64,000 nt of DNA from Bacteroidales bacterium (GTDB taxonomy: Bacteria > Bacteroidota > Bacteroidia > Bacteroidales > UBA12077): assembly GCA_028282785.1 (NCBI GenBank), contig JANQHE010000016.1, positions 1-64,000 on the forward strand, given 5' to 3'. The translations under genes and the position numbers were made by a program. This document shows positions 54,032 to 62,921 of the stretch, in pieces. Position 1 is the stretch's first letter, and every line of letters starts with the position of its first letter. The notes below the pieces were generated by a model. It was not told the DNA's origin. It saw only the letters and a list, made by a program, of their open reading frames with translations, and did no database searches.

Positions 54032-55777
54032 TTGAGACACTTTATCCAAATAATCATCATATTAACATTATTCTGTTCAAATCTAAACGCTCAGAACTAT
54101 AAACTATTTCTGAAACCTGAACATAAACTTGTCGAATCTTACCAAAATTTTCAAGGAGATAGCATAGAAATAAGACAAAAATTAAAAAAGCTTTTAACTG
54201 ATCTTCAAAATGATGGTTATTTAGCTGCCGGTTTAGATAGTTTACGATATGATCAAAACGAAGCTTTTGCAAACATATATTTAGGAAAGCAATATAGATG
54301 GAGTAGGTTGGATTTTAGTGGGCTTGAAAAAAAAGTTATGAATGATCTCAGATTCAACCGGAGGAAGTTTGAAATTATTAACCTGGCAGAACTCAATAAA
54401 ATAAGATCAGATGTATTAGGTTATTATGTGAATTCAGGATATCCATTTGCTCAGGTTAATCTTTCAAATACTAATATCAATGATTCTTTAATACGTGCAA
54501 AGCTAAAAGTAAACAAAGGTGATTACTATACTTTAGATAGCATGATTATAAAAGGCGAAGCAAAAATAACATCTAATTATTTGGAAAAAGTAATACAATT
54601 AGATCGTGGAGAAGCTTTTAATCAGGAAAAGATAAATGATGTAAGTGTTCAAATTAATAATATCAGGTTTTTATCTGAAATTAAGCCTGCTGAGATCGAG
54701 TTTAAGGAAGATCAGGTTGATCTATACTTATATTTACAAAACAAAAAAGCAAATATGTTCAATGGAATCATTGGATTCCTGCCTGATCCCGATAACGATC
54801 GGGATAAAGAAACCGGCAAGTTATTGATTACAGGCGAATTAAACCTGAATCTTGTAAATTCATTCGGAAGAGGAGAAGAAATATATTTACAATGGGAGAA
54901 AATGGAGTCTTCAACACAGAAATTAAATGTTGGTTTTCAATACCCATATCTTCTAAAAACGAATTTTGGTTTCGATTTTGATTTTAGTTTATACAAAAAG
55001 GATTCTACCTATTTATCCTTAAATACAGATCTGGGATTAAGGCTGTTTCTGAATTCTAATAACTATTTAAAGGCTTATTATAGATTTAAAAGTTCATCTC
55101 GTATTGGAGATGAAGATAATATGAATTCTTCCATTAATTACGCGGATGTAAGATCAAATATCTTTGGAGCTTCGTATTACTTAAATAAACTGGATTACAG
55201 ATTTAATCCACGAAATGGGATTGAAATAAATGTTTTTGCCGGAGCAGGATTAAAGAATATTGTGGATTCTAAGAATTTGAATGACAGTTTAAATCTTAAT
55301 ACGGATAATAGAACTATAGAAGTTGAAGCCGGACTCGATTTTGATTTTTATTATCCGATCTATGGAAATTTTGTTTTTCATTTTGGAAATACAACACGTT
55401 ATTTGGATCAGTTTGGAAACGAAGAAAAGGACATTGTCTTTTTTGAAAATGAATTGTATCGTTTTGGAGGTGCTAAATCCTTACGGGGATTTGATGAAAG
55501 TATCTTTTTAGCTTCTGTTTACTCCTTGCAAAATATTGAAATAAAGTATCTGTTCGAACAAAACTCTGCTTTTTATATATTCTGGAATGGAGCGTATTAT
55601 TATAAGAATGTGACGCAAAATGTTACGGAAGATTTTCCCTGGGGATTTGGAATAGGGATAGATTTTGAGACGAAAGCAGGGATTTTTTCTCTGAGCTATG
55701 CTCTCGGAAGGCAGTTCGAAAATCCTATTGAGATCCGAACCGCTAAAATTCACTTTGGATACGTATCAAGGTTTTAA
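54032..55777 (+). CDS. Omp85/BamA-superfamily outer-membrane protein
   Basis: The 581-residue protein has a signal peptide (about 1-20, ending LNAQ). POTRA-like domains cover about residues 25-240, e.g. RKFEIINLAELNKIRSDVLGYYVNSGYPFAQVNL, a typical POTRA helix-strand pattern. The C-terminal surface-antigen barrel (about 245-581) includes FGGAKSLRGFDESIF, the conserved (V/I)RGF-type motif of the lid loop, and a final aromatic strand ending VSRF. It is shorter than BamA, so it is more likely a BamA- or TamA-related accessory assembly factor. The start is TTG at 54032, fixed by the signal peptide. It converges with the C45-like gene, overlapping it by 12 bases. Confidence 0.85.
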   Translation: MRHFIQIIIILTLFCSNLNAQNYKLFLKPEHKLVESYQNFQGDSIEIRQKLKKLLTDLQNDGYLAAGLDSLRYDQNEAFANIYLGKQYRWSRLDFSGLEKKVMNDLRFNRRKFEIINLAELNKIRSDVLGYYVNSGYPFAQVNLSNTNINDSLIRAKLKVNKGDYYTLDSMIIKGEAKITSNYLEKVIQLDRGEAFNQEKINDVSVQINNIRFLSEIKPAEIEFKEDQVDLYLYLQNKKANMFNGIIGFLPDPDNDRDKETGKLLITGELNLNLVNSFGRGEEIYLQWEKMESSTQKLNVGFQYPYLLKTNFGFDFDFSLYKKDSTYLSLNTDLGLRLFLNSNNYLKAYYRFKSSSRIGDEDNMNSSINYADVRSNIFGASYYLNKLDYRFNPRNGIEINVFAGAGLKNIVDSKNLNDSLNLNTDNRTIEVEAGLDFDFYYPIYGNFVFHFGNTTRYLDQFGNEEKDIVFFENELYRFGGAKSLRGFDESIFLASVYSLQNIEIKYLFEQNSAFYIFWNGAYYYKNVTQNVTEDFPWGFGIGIDFETKAGIFSLSYALGRQFENPIEIRTAKIHFGYVSRF

Positions 55778-56992
55778 TCCCTGAAAAGCCTTGTAATATT
55801 GTTTGCTTACGTAATCATCAACCCAATTATAGTAATTTTGAATTTCTTCTTTTTTCAATTGTTTAATTCGCCAACTGGTTAATTTACTTTCAGTTTGGTT
55901 AAAAATTTCTTCCTCGATCGGTTCAATTTTTTGAAGGATTCCCGTATTGTTTTTATTGATCAATGATGAAATATTTAAGTATTTATATCCTGAGCCGCGT
56001 TCAACCGGATAACACTGCTTTTTTAATTTTAATGACATATCACATAAAGGTGCATTGCCGTTTTTTTCTGCCATCATTATTCGAGGTAGATCTTTACCAC
56101 CTTTTATCCAAACCGGAACAGCAACTGTGGTAAACGGATATCCCAGAACTGTCCACATGGTTGTAAATTCCGGCGATTCTCCTTTTTTTACTCCATGAAT
56201 TACAACAGACGAAACAGAACTATTTCTAACAATTAGATCACCAGCATTAATAAATTGTTGTTTATCTGTATATTCATCGGTAAAATCTCTATAATCAGTT
56301 TTTAAAAGCGAGTGATAGAAAGACCGGCTAAACTCTTTAATAATCGTTTGGTAATTAAGTCTGTTTGTAGCAAAAGCATTAGAGAAAAGATCATGAGCGT
56401 TTTCATACCTGATATAACCATAACCTTTATCTTTTACTCCGGTATATGCGTGGTTTGTTCTTATGATATATCCATTTGGAGCAACTCTGGGATCATTTGC
56501 ATCGAATTTTACGAATGTATTATTGTCGGTTTCGTAATAAGCAGCTCCTCCGTTTGCATCAATAACACCAAAGCTTGCTGCTACTCCCATAGGTTTAGGT
56601 AAATCAGTTAAAAATTTCTCAAAATCTTTAAGTGTGGCACATTGCTGAAGAGCCATTTTCATTACATATCCCTCTCTGTCTTTATAATCTCCTTCGTAAT
56701 CAAGATTAACGTCATAAAGCGCCGCATTCATGATTGAAAAACCTGTGGAATTAGTTCCTGCCCATACTTCTCTACCTTCAAGGTCTTCGGAATTAACTAA
56801 CCCAATGTAATCATGCTTGCCATCCGTAAAATACATTAGCTTATTTTGATAAAAATCCGAATCACGATGTTTCCACAAAATAGGCCTGCCATCTTCGGTA
56901 TATTTTCCTGATATTATAGCAGTAGTACATGCGACAATATCACTAACTATAACTGAAATTAAAATGGATGAAATAAATAATACTTTCTTCAT
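55766..56992 (-). CDS. C45-type / linear amide C-N hydrolase family protein, exported
   Basis: The 408-residue protein has a signal peptide whose likely cleavage exposes Cys22 (DIVA before CTTAIISG). That Cys then becomes the N-terminal nucleophile expected in Ntn-fold amidases (choloylglycine hydrolase / acyltransferase C45 group). ILWKHRDSDFYQNK supplies the Arg and Asp that normally assist, and WAGTNSTGFSIMNAALYD and IIRTNHAY fit the fold. The substrate is not predictable: conjugated amides, acyl-amino acids or beta-lactams are family possibilities. The 3' end overlaps the convergent Omp85 gene by 12 bases. The SDR gene lies upstream on the same strand, 36 bases away. Confidence 0.85.
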   Translation of the reverse strand: MKKVLFISSILISVIVSDIVACTTAIISGKYTEDGRPILWKHRDSDFYQNKLMYFTDGKHDYIGLVNSEDLEGREVWAGTNSTGFSIMNAALYDVNLDYEGDYKDREGYVMKMALQQCATLKDFEKFLTDLPKPMGVAASFGVIDANGGAAYYETDNNTFVKFDANDPRVAPNGYIIRTNHAYTGVKDKGYGYIRYENAHDLFSNAFATNRLNYQTIIKEFSRSFYHSLLKTDYRDFTDEYTDKQQFINAGDLIVRNSSVSSVVIHGVKKGESPEFTTMWTVLGYPFTTVAVPVWIKGGKDLPRIMMAEKNGNAPLCDMSLKLKKQCYPVERGSGYKYLNISSLINKNNTGILQKIEPIEEEIFNQTESKLTSWRIKQLKKEEIQNYYNWVDDYVSKQYYKAFQGLKP

Positions 56993-57028
56993 AACTTCTT
57001 CCTTTAGTCTTTTTCCTTTTATCTTTTC

Positions 57029-57787
57029 TTATTCTATAGTTTTATAAAAAGAATTAGCCTGTGCTGTAGCAGTTAAGATCATATCGTTGATACAAACATG
57101 TTCGGGCCTTGTTATAACGTATAATATAGCATCTGCAACATCTTTTCCGTATAATGGCGTAAAACCTTTGTATACTTTATCAGCTTTTTCTTCATCACCT
57201 TTAAATCTTACCAGGGAGAATTCGGTTTCTACCATTCCCGGATTTATAGCCGTTACTTTAATTTTATGCTTTAACATATCAATTCGCATTCCTTTGGTAA
57301 TAGCATCTACCGCATGTTTTGTTCCACAATAAACATTTCCCTTTTCATAAGCTTCCTTACCTGCAGTAGATCCTATATTCACAATATGGCCGTGTTTTTT
57401 TTCTACCATGCTTGGAGCTATTTTTCTTGTAACATAAAGTAACCCTTTCATATTGGTATCAATCATTCTTTCCCAGTCATCAATAAAACCTTCATGAATA
57501 TGCTCTAAACCTACAGCTAACCCGGCATTATTCACTAAAATATCAATATCTTGCCAATCTTTAGGTAAACTGTCAATGGCTGTATCTACTTCTTCTTTGT
57601 TTCGTACGTCAAAATGTAATATGTGAACTTTTCCCGATGATTTATCTACTATTTCCTTTTTTAAATCTTCCAAAAGCTCTTGCCTGCGACCGGTTATAAT
57701 AACATCGAAATTATTTTCTGATAAGGTTATGGCAGTAGCTCTGCCAATACCGGATGTTGCTCCTGTAATTAATGCTATTTTGTTCAT
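57029..57787 (-). CDS. short-chain dehydrogenase/reductase (YdfG-like)
   Basis: The 252-residue protein has the SDR cofactor loop TGATSGIGRAT, NNAG near residue 88, catalytic Ser in NIGSTAGKEAY, and the YxxxK pair in YCGTKHAVDAITKGMRIDML. The pattern VKVTAINPGMVETEFSLVRFKGDEEKADKVYKGF-like near residues 185-215 resembles YdfG (3-hydroxy acid dehydrogenase, NADP-preferring). The reaction is probably oxidation of serine or related 3-hydroxy acids, but only the SDR class is certain. Likely co-transcribed with the downstream amide hydrolase gene. Confidence 0.92.
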   Translation of the reverse strand: MNKIALITGATSGIGRATAITLSENNFDVIITGRRQELLEDLKKEIVDKSSGKVHILHFDVRNKEEVDTAIDSLPKDWQDIDILVNNAGLAVGLEHIHEGFIDDWERMIDTNMKGLLYVTRKIAPSMVEKKHGHIVNIGSTAGKEAYEKGNVYCGTKHAVDAITKGMRIDMLKHKIKVTAINPGMVETEFSLVRFKGDEEKADKVYKGFTPLYGKDVADAILYVITRPEHVCINDMILTATAQANSFYKTIE

Positions 57788-57854
57788 ATTTTAAAATTGT
57801 TATAATACTGATTATTTATCGAATTGGTAAAAATAGTAAAAATCATATTTATTA

Positions 57855-58182
57855 TTCCACGCAAAGTTCGCAGAATATAAACGCAAAGCCGGTTAAAGTT
57901 ATCAGTTATTAACAACTCTAAGAATGTTATCTTTTTAAATGTGCTTATCAATGGGGCCATTTAATGTAATTATTGCTTTTCTCTACTTAGCCCTATCCGT
58001 ATAGCTTGCCTGTCATGCCTTCGGCAGATAAATCGGCAGACAGTGGTGCGAAGAAAATCAATTTACTCTCTTTAGGGTTGGGGTAAATAAATTGATTTTC
58101 AATTATCCTATGATATATACGATATCATTTTCATGCACACTTTGCGATTTTAGCGTATCTATTTTGCATTCTCCGCGTGGAT
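57855..58182. repeat. composite palindromic repeat with CCACGCAAAG-type arms
   Basis: Left arm 57855-57889 (TTCCACGCAAAG... ACGCAAAG) is an imperfect inverted copy of the right arm 58138-58182 (ACTTTGCG... GCGTGGA). Between them, 57986-58100 carries a core whose order of motifs matches the core of the element at 23938-24114: a GCCT..GGCAG hairpin, GAAAATCA, CTCTTTAGGG, GGGG and TGATTTTC. GAAAATCAATTTA (58053-58065) pairs with TAAATTGATTTTC (58088-58100). There is no coding capacity. It fills most of the 580-base gap before purL. Confidence 0.65.
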
Positions 58183-58319
58183 AACATTTTATGAAATTAT
58201 CAAAATAAATTTAAATAGAAAACCCTGTATATTTTATTAATTTAATGTTTGGTTAGTAATTAATAACTTCAGAAAAGTTAAAAAATAGATTTTAATGTGG
58301 TTAAAATTTTAGAGTTAAT

Positions 58320-58327
58320 TATATTTG
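58320..58327 (+). promoter_or_regulatory. -7 box of purL
   Basis: TATATTTG matches TAnnTTTG, 41 bases before the ATG. The -33 position lacks a clear TTG. Confidence 0.45.
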
Positions 58328-58368
58328 CTAGGTCTTTAACCAACTATTAATTTATTAAATATTTTAAA

Positions 58369-60591
58369 ATGGAAGTTACTGTAAAAACTGCCGAAGAATT
58401 AGGATTATTACCGGAAGAATTTGAAAAAATCAAAGGATATTTAGGACGAACACCAAACTTTACCGAGTTAAGTATTTACTCTGTAATGTGGTCGGAACAT
58501 GCATCTTATAAAAACTCGATTAAGTGGTTAAAGACCCTGCCACGGACAGGTAAGCAATTGTTAGTAGAAGCAGGTGAAGAAAATGCAGGATTGGTTGATA
58601 TTGGTGATGGATTGGCATGTGCATTTAAAATTGAATCACATAATCACCCATCGGCTGTTGAGCCTTATCAGGGAGCTGCAACAGGTGTAGGTGGAATAAA
58701 CCGTGACATTTTTACTATGGGAGCTCGCCCGGTGGCACAATTAAATTCGCTTCGTTTTGGTGATATAAGCAATGATACAACTAAATGGCACCTTAAGGGA
58801 GCTGTAAAGGGAATCGGTGATTACGGAAACGCATTTGGAATACCTGTTTTAGGTGGCGAAGTAATGTTCGATAAATGTTATAACTCTAATCCATTGGTTA
58901 ACGCAATGTCTGTTGGTATTATGGAAAAAGGAGATACCATTTCAGCAATAGCAAAGGGTGTTGGAAATCCTGTATATATAGTTGGCTCAAGAACCGGGAA
59001 AGACGGAATTCATGGAACTACTTTTGCTTCAGCCGATTTAACGGAAGATTCTGCTGAGGATTTACCATCCGTTCAGGTTGGAGATCCATTTATGGAGAAA
59101 CTACTGTTAGAAGCTACATTGGAATTAAATAAAAGTGGTGCTGTGGTTGGAATGCAGGATATGGGTGCGGCAGGCATTATTTGTTCTACATCCGAAATGT
59201 CGGAAAAAGGCGGACATGGAATGAAGGTTAATCTGGATAAAGTTCCTTTACGTCAAAAAGATATGCAAGGCTGGGAGATTTTGTTATCAGAATCGCAAGA
59301 AAGAATGCTTGTTGTCGTTGAGAAAGGTAAAGAAGATGTAGTGGAAAGAATCTTTGATAAATGGGATTTAAACTGCGAAATTATTGGAGAGGTTATAAAT
59401 GAAGATAAACTATATTTTTACCAAAATGATGAGTTGATTGCGGAAGTACCTGCATCGACTTTAGTTTTAGGAGGCGGAGCACCGGTTTACGATCGTGAAT
59501 ATAAAGAACCGGCGTATTATAAAGAATATCAGAAATTTAAAATAGAAGATGTTAATGAGCCTGAAGATTATATAGAAACAGCTAAAGAATTATTACAAAG
59601 CCCAAATATTGCTTCTAAGAAATGGGTGATTGAGCAATATGATTCAATGGTAGGAACAGGTAACATGAGTACAAACTTTCCGGCTGATGCAGGAATTTAC
59701 AACATAAAAGGAACAAACCGGGCTTTAGCTATGACAGTTGATTGTAACTCACGTTATGTTAAAGCTGATCCGCAAAAAGGTACTGAAATTGCAGTTTCGG
59801 AGGCAGCAAGAAACATCGTTTGTTCAGGAGGAACTCCATTAGCGGTTACTAATTGTCTGAATTTTGGGAATCCTTACAACCCTGAAGCATACTGGCAATT
59901 CGTTGGTGCCATTAAAGGAATGGGACATGCATGTAAAAAATTCAATACTCCGGTTACAGGCGGTAATGTGAGTTTCTATAATCAAATGCAGGTTGAAGGA
60001 AGAACAGAACCTATTAATCCAACCCCAACTATAGGAATGATTGGATTAATTGAAGATAAAAACGATCAAATGAGTATTGCTTTTAAAAATAAAGGCGATA
60101 TGATTTATTTGATCGGTAAATCAAGAGAGGATATTAATTCATCGGAATACTTAAATTACATCCATAAAATTGATGCATCACCGGCACCTTTCTTTGATTT
60201 GGAAGAGGAGCATGAAGTACAAGAGGCAATAAAAGGATTGATCAGGAAGAATCTGATCTTATCGGCTCATGATGTAGCTGATGGTGGTTTATTTGTTACC
60301 TTGGTTGAATCTGCAATGGTCAAAGGATATGGATTTGATGTTACTCCGGATGCTGAAATCAGAAAAGATGCATTCTTGTTTGGAGAATCACAAAGTAGAG
60401 TTGTGGTAACTGTTTCGCCATCAAATGAAGATCATTTTATTGATTTTATGATTGAGAATAAAGTTCCTTTTTCTGCACTTGGCCATGTAACAAAATCGGA
60501 ACTAAGAATAGATGATAATTCGTATGGTTTTATTAATGATATTAAGAGACTTTACGATAATGCATTAGAAAATTATCTGAAAGAAGATTAA
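58369..60591 (+). CDS. purL: phosphoribosylformylglycinamidine synthase subunit PurL (small type)
   Basis: The 740-residue protein is the short PurL that needs PurQ and PurS, not the large eukaryote/Gram-negative type. Motifs: ITSVMWSEHASYKNS-like YSVMWSEHASYKNSIKWL near residue 40, FKIESHNHPSAVEPYQGAATGVGGI, VGMQDMGAAGIICSTSEM, the second-half repeat RYVKADPQKGTEIAVSEAARNIVCSGGTPLAVTNCLNFGNP, and SAHDVADGGLFVTLVESAM. It uses ATP and ammonia to turn FGAR into FGAM in purine synthesis. It has a possible promoter but no visible purine riboswitch. The menaquinone methyltransferase gene starts six bases after its stop. Confidence 0.96.
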   Translation: MEVTVKTAEELGLLPEEFEKIKGYLGRTPNFTELSIYSVMWSEHASYKNSIKWLKTLPRTGKQLLVEAGEENAGLVDIGDGLACAFKIESHNHPSAVEPYQGAATGVGGINRDIFTMGARPVAQLNSLRFGDISNDTTKWHLKGAVKGIGDYGNAFGIPVLGGEVMFDKCYNSNPLVNAMSVGIMEKGDTISAIAKGVGNPVYIVGSRTGKDGIHGTTFASADLTEDSAEDLPSVQVGDPFMEKLLLEATLELNKSGAVVGMQDMGAAGIICSTSEMSEKGGHGMKVNLDKVPLRQKDMQGWEILLSESQERMLVVVEKGKEDVVERIFDKWDLNCEIIGEVINEDKLYFYQNDELIAEVPASTLVLGGGAPVYDREYKEPAYYKEYQKFKIEDVNEPEDYIETAKELLQSPNIASKKWVIEQYDSMVGTGNMSTNFPADAGIYNIKGTNRALAMTVDCNSRYVKADPQKGTEIAVSEAARNIVCSGGTPLAVTNCLNFGNPYNPEAYWQFVGAIKGMGHACKKFNTPVTGGNVSFYNQMQVEGRTEPINPTPTIGMIGLIEDKNDQMSIAFKNKGDMIYLIGKSREDINSSEYLNYIHKIDASPAPFFDLEEEHEVQEAIKGLIRKNLILSAHDVADGGLFVTLVESAMVKGYGFDVTPDAEIRKDAFLFGESQSRVVVTVSPSNEDHFIDFMIENKVPFSALGHVTKSELRIDDNSYGFINDIKRLYDNALENYLKED

Positions 60592-60597
60592 CAATTA

Positions 60598-61320
60598 GTG
60601 ATTACGCCATATAAAGACAATAAGTCGGGTAAAAAGGAGCAGGTTGCTCAAATGTTCAACAATATTGCCCGACGATACGATTTTTTAAATCATTTTCTTT
60701 CTCTTGGAATTGATAAAATATGGAGAAGAAAAGCCATTCGATATCTTCAAGGCATTTCCTCAAATCCTGTAATTCTGGATGTTGCAACCGGTACCGGTGA
60801 TCTTGCAATTGCTGCACTAAAACTTAATCCTGGAAAAATAGTTGGTGTCGATATTTCACAGGAGATGCTTAATATTGGTATTGAAAAAATTAAGAAAAAG
60901 AAACTTGATAAAATCATTGAATTAAAACGAGGTGATTCGGAGAATTTAGAATTTGACTCTAATACATTTGATGGATTAACAGTTGCATTTGGTGTTCGAA
61001 ATTTTGAGAATTTGAATAAAGGGTTATCCGAAATGCATCGTGTTGTAAGGAAAGGAGGTAGAGCTGTTGTTTTAGAGTTCTCAAAACCAAGAGTTTTCCC
61101 AATAAAGCAGATTTATAACTTCTATTTTAAGTTTGTTTTACCTTCCATTGGAAAAATCGTTTCAAAGGATAATTCAGCATATACATATTTACCGGAATCA
61201 GTAAGTCAATTTCCTGAAAGGGAATCATTTAGTGCGGAGTTAGAGAAAGTAGGATTTAAAAATTGTATTTTTAAACCTTTAAGTTTTGGAATAGCAACAT
61301 TATATGTTGCGGAAAAGTAA
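60598..61320 (+). CDS. ubiE: demethylmenaquinone methyltransferase
   Basis: The 240-residue protein has the SAM motif I VILDVATGTGDLAIAAL and VAQMFNNIARRYDFLNHFLSLGIDKIWRRKAI at the N-terminus, then GVDISQEMLNIG, TVAFGVRNFENLNKGLSEMHRVVRKGGRAVVLEFSKP and YTYLPESVSQFPE. These are signatures of UbiE/MenG. It methylates demethylmenaquinone to menaquinone in the membrane quinone pathway. The start is GTG at 60598, with no better ATG nearby in frame. It sits between purL and porT on the same strand; synteny of this gene with porT is common in the phylum. Confidence 0.95.
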   Translation: MITPYKDNKSGKKEQVAQMFNNIARRYDFLNHFLSLGIDKIWRRKAIRYLQGISSNPVILDVATGTGDLAIAALKLNPGKIVGVDISQEMLNIGIEKIKKKKLDKIIELKRGDSENLEFDSNTFDGLTVAFGVRNFENLNKGLSEMHRVVRKGGRAVVLEFSKPRVFPIKQIYNFYFKFVLPSIGKIVSKDNSAYTYLPESVSQFPERESFSAELEKVGFKNCIFKPLSFGIATLYVAEK

Positions 61321-61378
61321 AATCTGCTCATTTCATAATAATTGTAATAGTTTATACGTTAGGAAGTTTTGATGTCGG

Positions 61379-62089
61379 ATGAAAAAAGTAGTTAGTATAG
61401 TATATTTTGTTTTCTTTTTTTCTGCGCTTTTTGCTCAGGACGAAATAACATTAAACTACCAAGGTGTAGATCATAAAAAAATTCATTTTGGATTTACTGT
61501 TGGATTCAATACCATGGATTTTGATATTACTCCATCAATGCAACCTTATGGAGCTGATTCGGCTGTTTTAGTTCCGGAGATAAACAATTTAGTACCTGGC
61601 TTTCATGTTGGAATTATTTCGGATTTAAGATTGAGTGATAACTGGAACCTAAGATTTTTACCCGGTATTTCGCTGGGGCAAAGAAAAATACTTTTTTATG
61701 ATGCTAATCAGAATGTGGTTTCTGAAATGAAAATCGAATCAACATTTATTGATTTACCTTTATCATTAAAATACAAAGCTGTTAGAATAAATAATACAAG
61801 GCCATATTTAATCGGAGGAATAAATATTCGAAATGATATGGCTCGAAACAAAGAGTTTAACGAAGACGAGGAAATCTATATCAAATTAACACCATTTGAT
61901 ATTTACTACGAAATTGGTGTTGGGATAGATTTTTACCTGGCATATTTTAAGTTTTCAACCGAAGTTAAGTACTCAGTTGGAAGTTTAAATGTTATTTCTT
62001 CACAGGCTTATGAAGATTACCCGGAATTTGCAAATTCAATCGATAAAATGAAATCCAGAATGTTTATGATTTCATTACATTTCGAATAA
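61379..62089 (+). CDS. porT: type IX secretion outer-membrane barrel protein PorT
   Basis: The 236-residue protein has a signal peptide (about 1-20, ending LFAQD) and an 8-stranded-type barrel pattern: HFGFTVGFNTMDF, VPGFHVGIISDLRLSDNWNLRFLPGISLGQR, IDLPLSLKYKAVRINNTRPYLIGGINIRND and DIYYEIGVGIDFYLAYFKFSTEVKYSVG. These match PorT, an outer-membrane component of T9SS, and its location just after the menaquinone methyltransferase and before the SpoU and TamL-like genes matches typical Bacteroidetes order. It helps move T9SS cargo such as the protein encoded at 48609-52619. Confidence 0.9.
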   Translation: MKKVVSIVYFVFFFSALFAQDEITLNYQGVDHKKIHFGFTVGFNTMDFDITPSMQPYGADSAVLVPEINNLVPGFHVGIISDLRLSDNWNLRFLPGISLGQRKILFYDANQNVVSEMKIESTFIDLPLSLKYKAVRINNTRPYLIGGINIRNDMARNKEFNEDEEIYIKLTPFDIYYEIGVGIDFYLAYFKFSTEVKYSVGSLNVISSQAYEDYPEFANSIDKMKSRMFMISLHFE

Positions 62090-62090
62090 T

Positions 62091-62867
62091 CTATATGATT
62101 CGCCTCCGAAATTCTGAACAAGTAATAGCCGTAGCAATCGAAATATTTAAAGATTCAGATGTTTTAACATCTAAGGGATAATTTGGGATAAAAAGTTTAG
62201 TACGGATAAATGGTTTTAAGCTATCTGATATTCCATGCGATTCACTTCCCATTATAATCATCCCATTTTTACTCAATTCAGTCTTATAAATATTATCTCC
62301 TTCTAAAAAGGTCCCATATATATTAAAATCATCTAATTGCTGCAATTTCTCAAGAAAGCTTGATGAATCAACATAATGAATTTTGGTTCTAAAAACGGCT
62401 CCCATACTTGATTGAACAACTTTAGGATTAAAAACATCTACACTTTCATTAGAACAAAAAATATTATTAATTCCGTACCAATCGGCAATTCTGATTATTG
62501 TTCCAAAATTACCGGGATCATTAATATTATCAAGGAATATATTTAAACTTTCTTTAATTTCTTCAAATATAAAAGAGTAAGAAGGTTGCTTAGCCACAGC
62601 CAGTACTTTGTTTGGGGTTGTTAAAGCGCTTATTTTTTTTAAATCTTCTTCTTTTACTTCAACAATCTCAATATCATTTAAATTACTTAACTCTGATCGT
62701 TTTTTTTCAAGCCACTCCGTAACAGCAAAAATGCTAATTATTTGAACATCAGAATACAGTAGTTCATCAACCAATTTTTCACCTTCAACAAAAAAACATT
62801 GTTGAATAGCTCTGTATTTCTTTTTTTTAATGGAATTTATGAATTTAATTTTATTTTTGCTGAGCAT
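62091..62867 (-). CDS. TrmH/SpoU-family RNA 2'-O-methyltransferase
   Basis: The 258-residue protein has an N-terminal RNA-binding domain (FFVEGEKLVDELL near residue 26) and the SPOUT catalytic domain with NINDPGNFGTIIRIADWYGI (motif 1), MGSESHGISDSLKPFI (motif 2) and SESLNISIATAITCSEFRR (motif 3). It forms a trefoil knot and methylates ribose 2'-OH in tRNA or 23S rRNA; the exact site cannot be told. It is convergent to porT, ending two bases from its stop, and divergent to the TamL-like gene (54-base gap). Confidence 0.92.
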   Translation of the reverse strand: MLSKNKIKFINSIKKKKYRAIQQCFFVEGEKLVDELLYSDVQIISIFAVTEWLEKKRSELSNLNDIEIVEVKEEDLKKISALTTPNKVLAVAKQPSYSFIFEEIKESLNIFLDNINDPGNFGTIIRIADWYGINNIFCSNESVDVFNPKVVQSSMGAVFRTKIHYVDSSSFLEKLQQLDDFNIYGTFLEGDNIYKTELSKNGMIIMGSESHGISDSLKPFIRTKLFIPNYPLDVKTSESLNISIATAITCSEFRRRII

Positions 62868-62921
62868 GCTACAATGTATATCTGAAGTTCTGCAAATTTG
62901 AATGTAAATATAATTAAAGCA

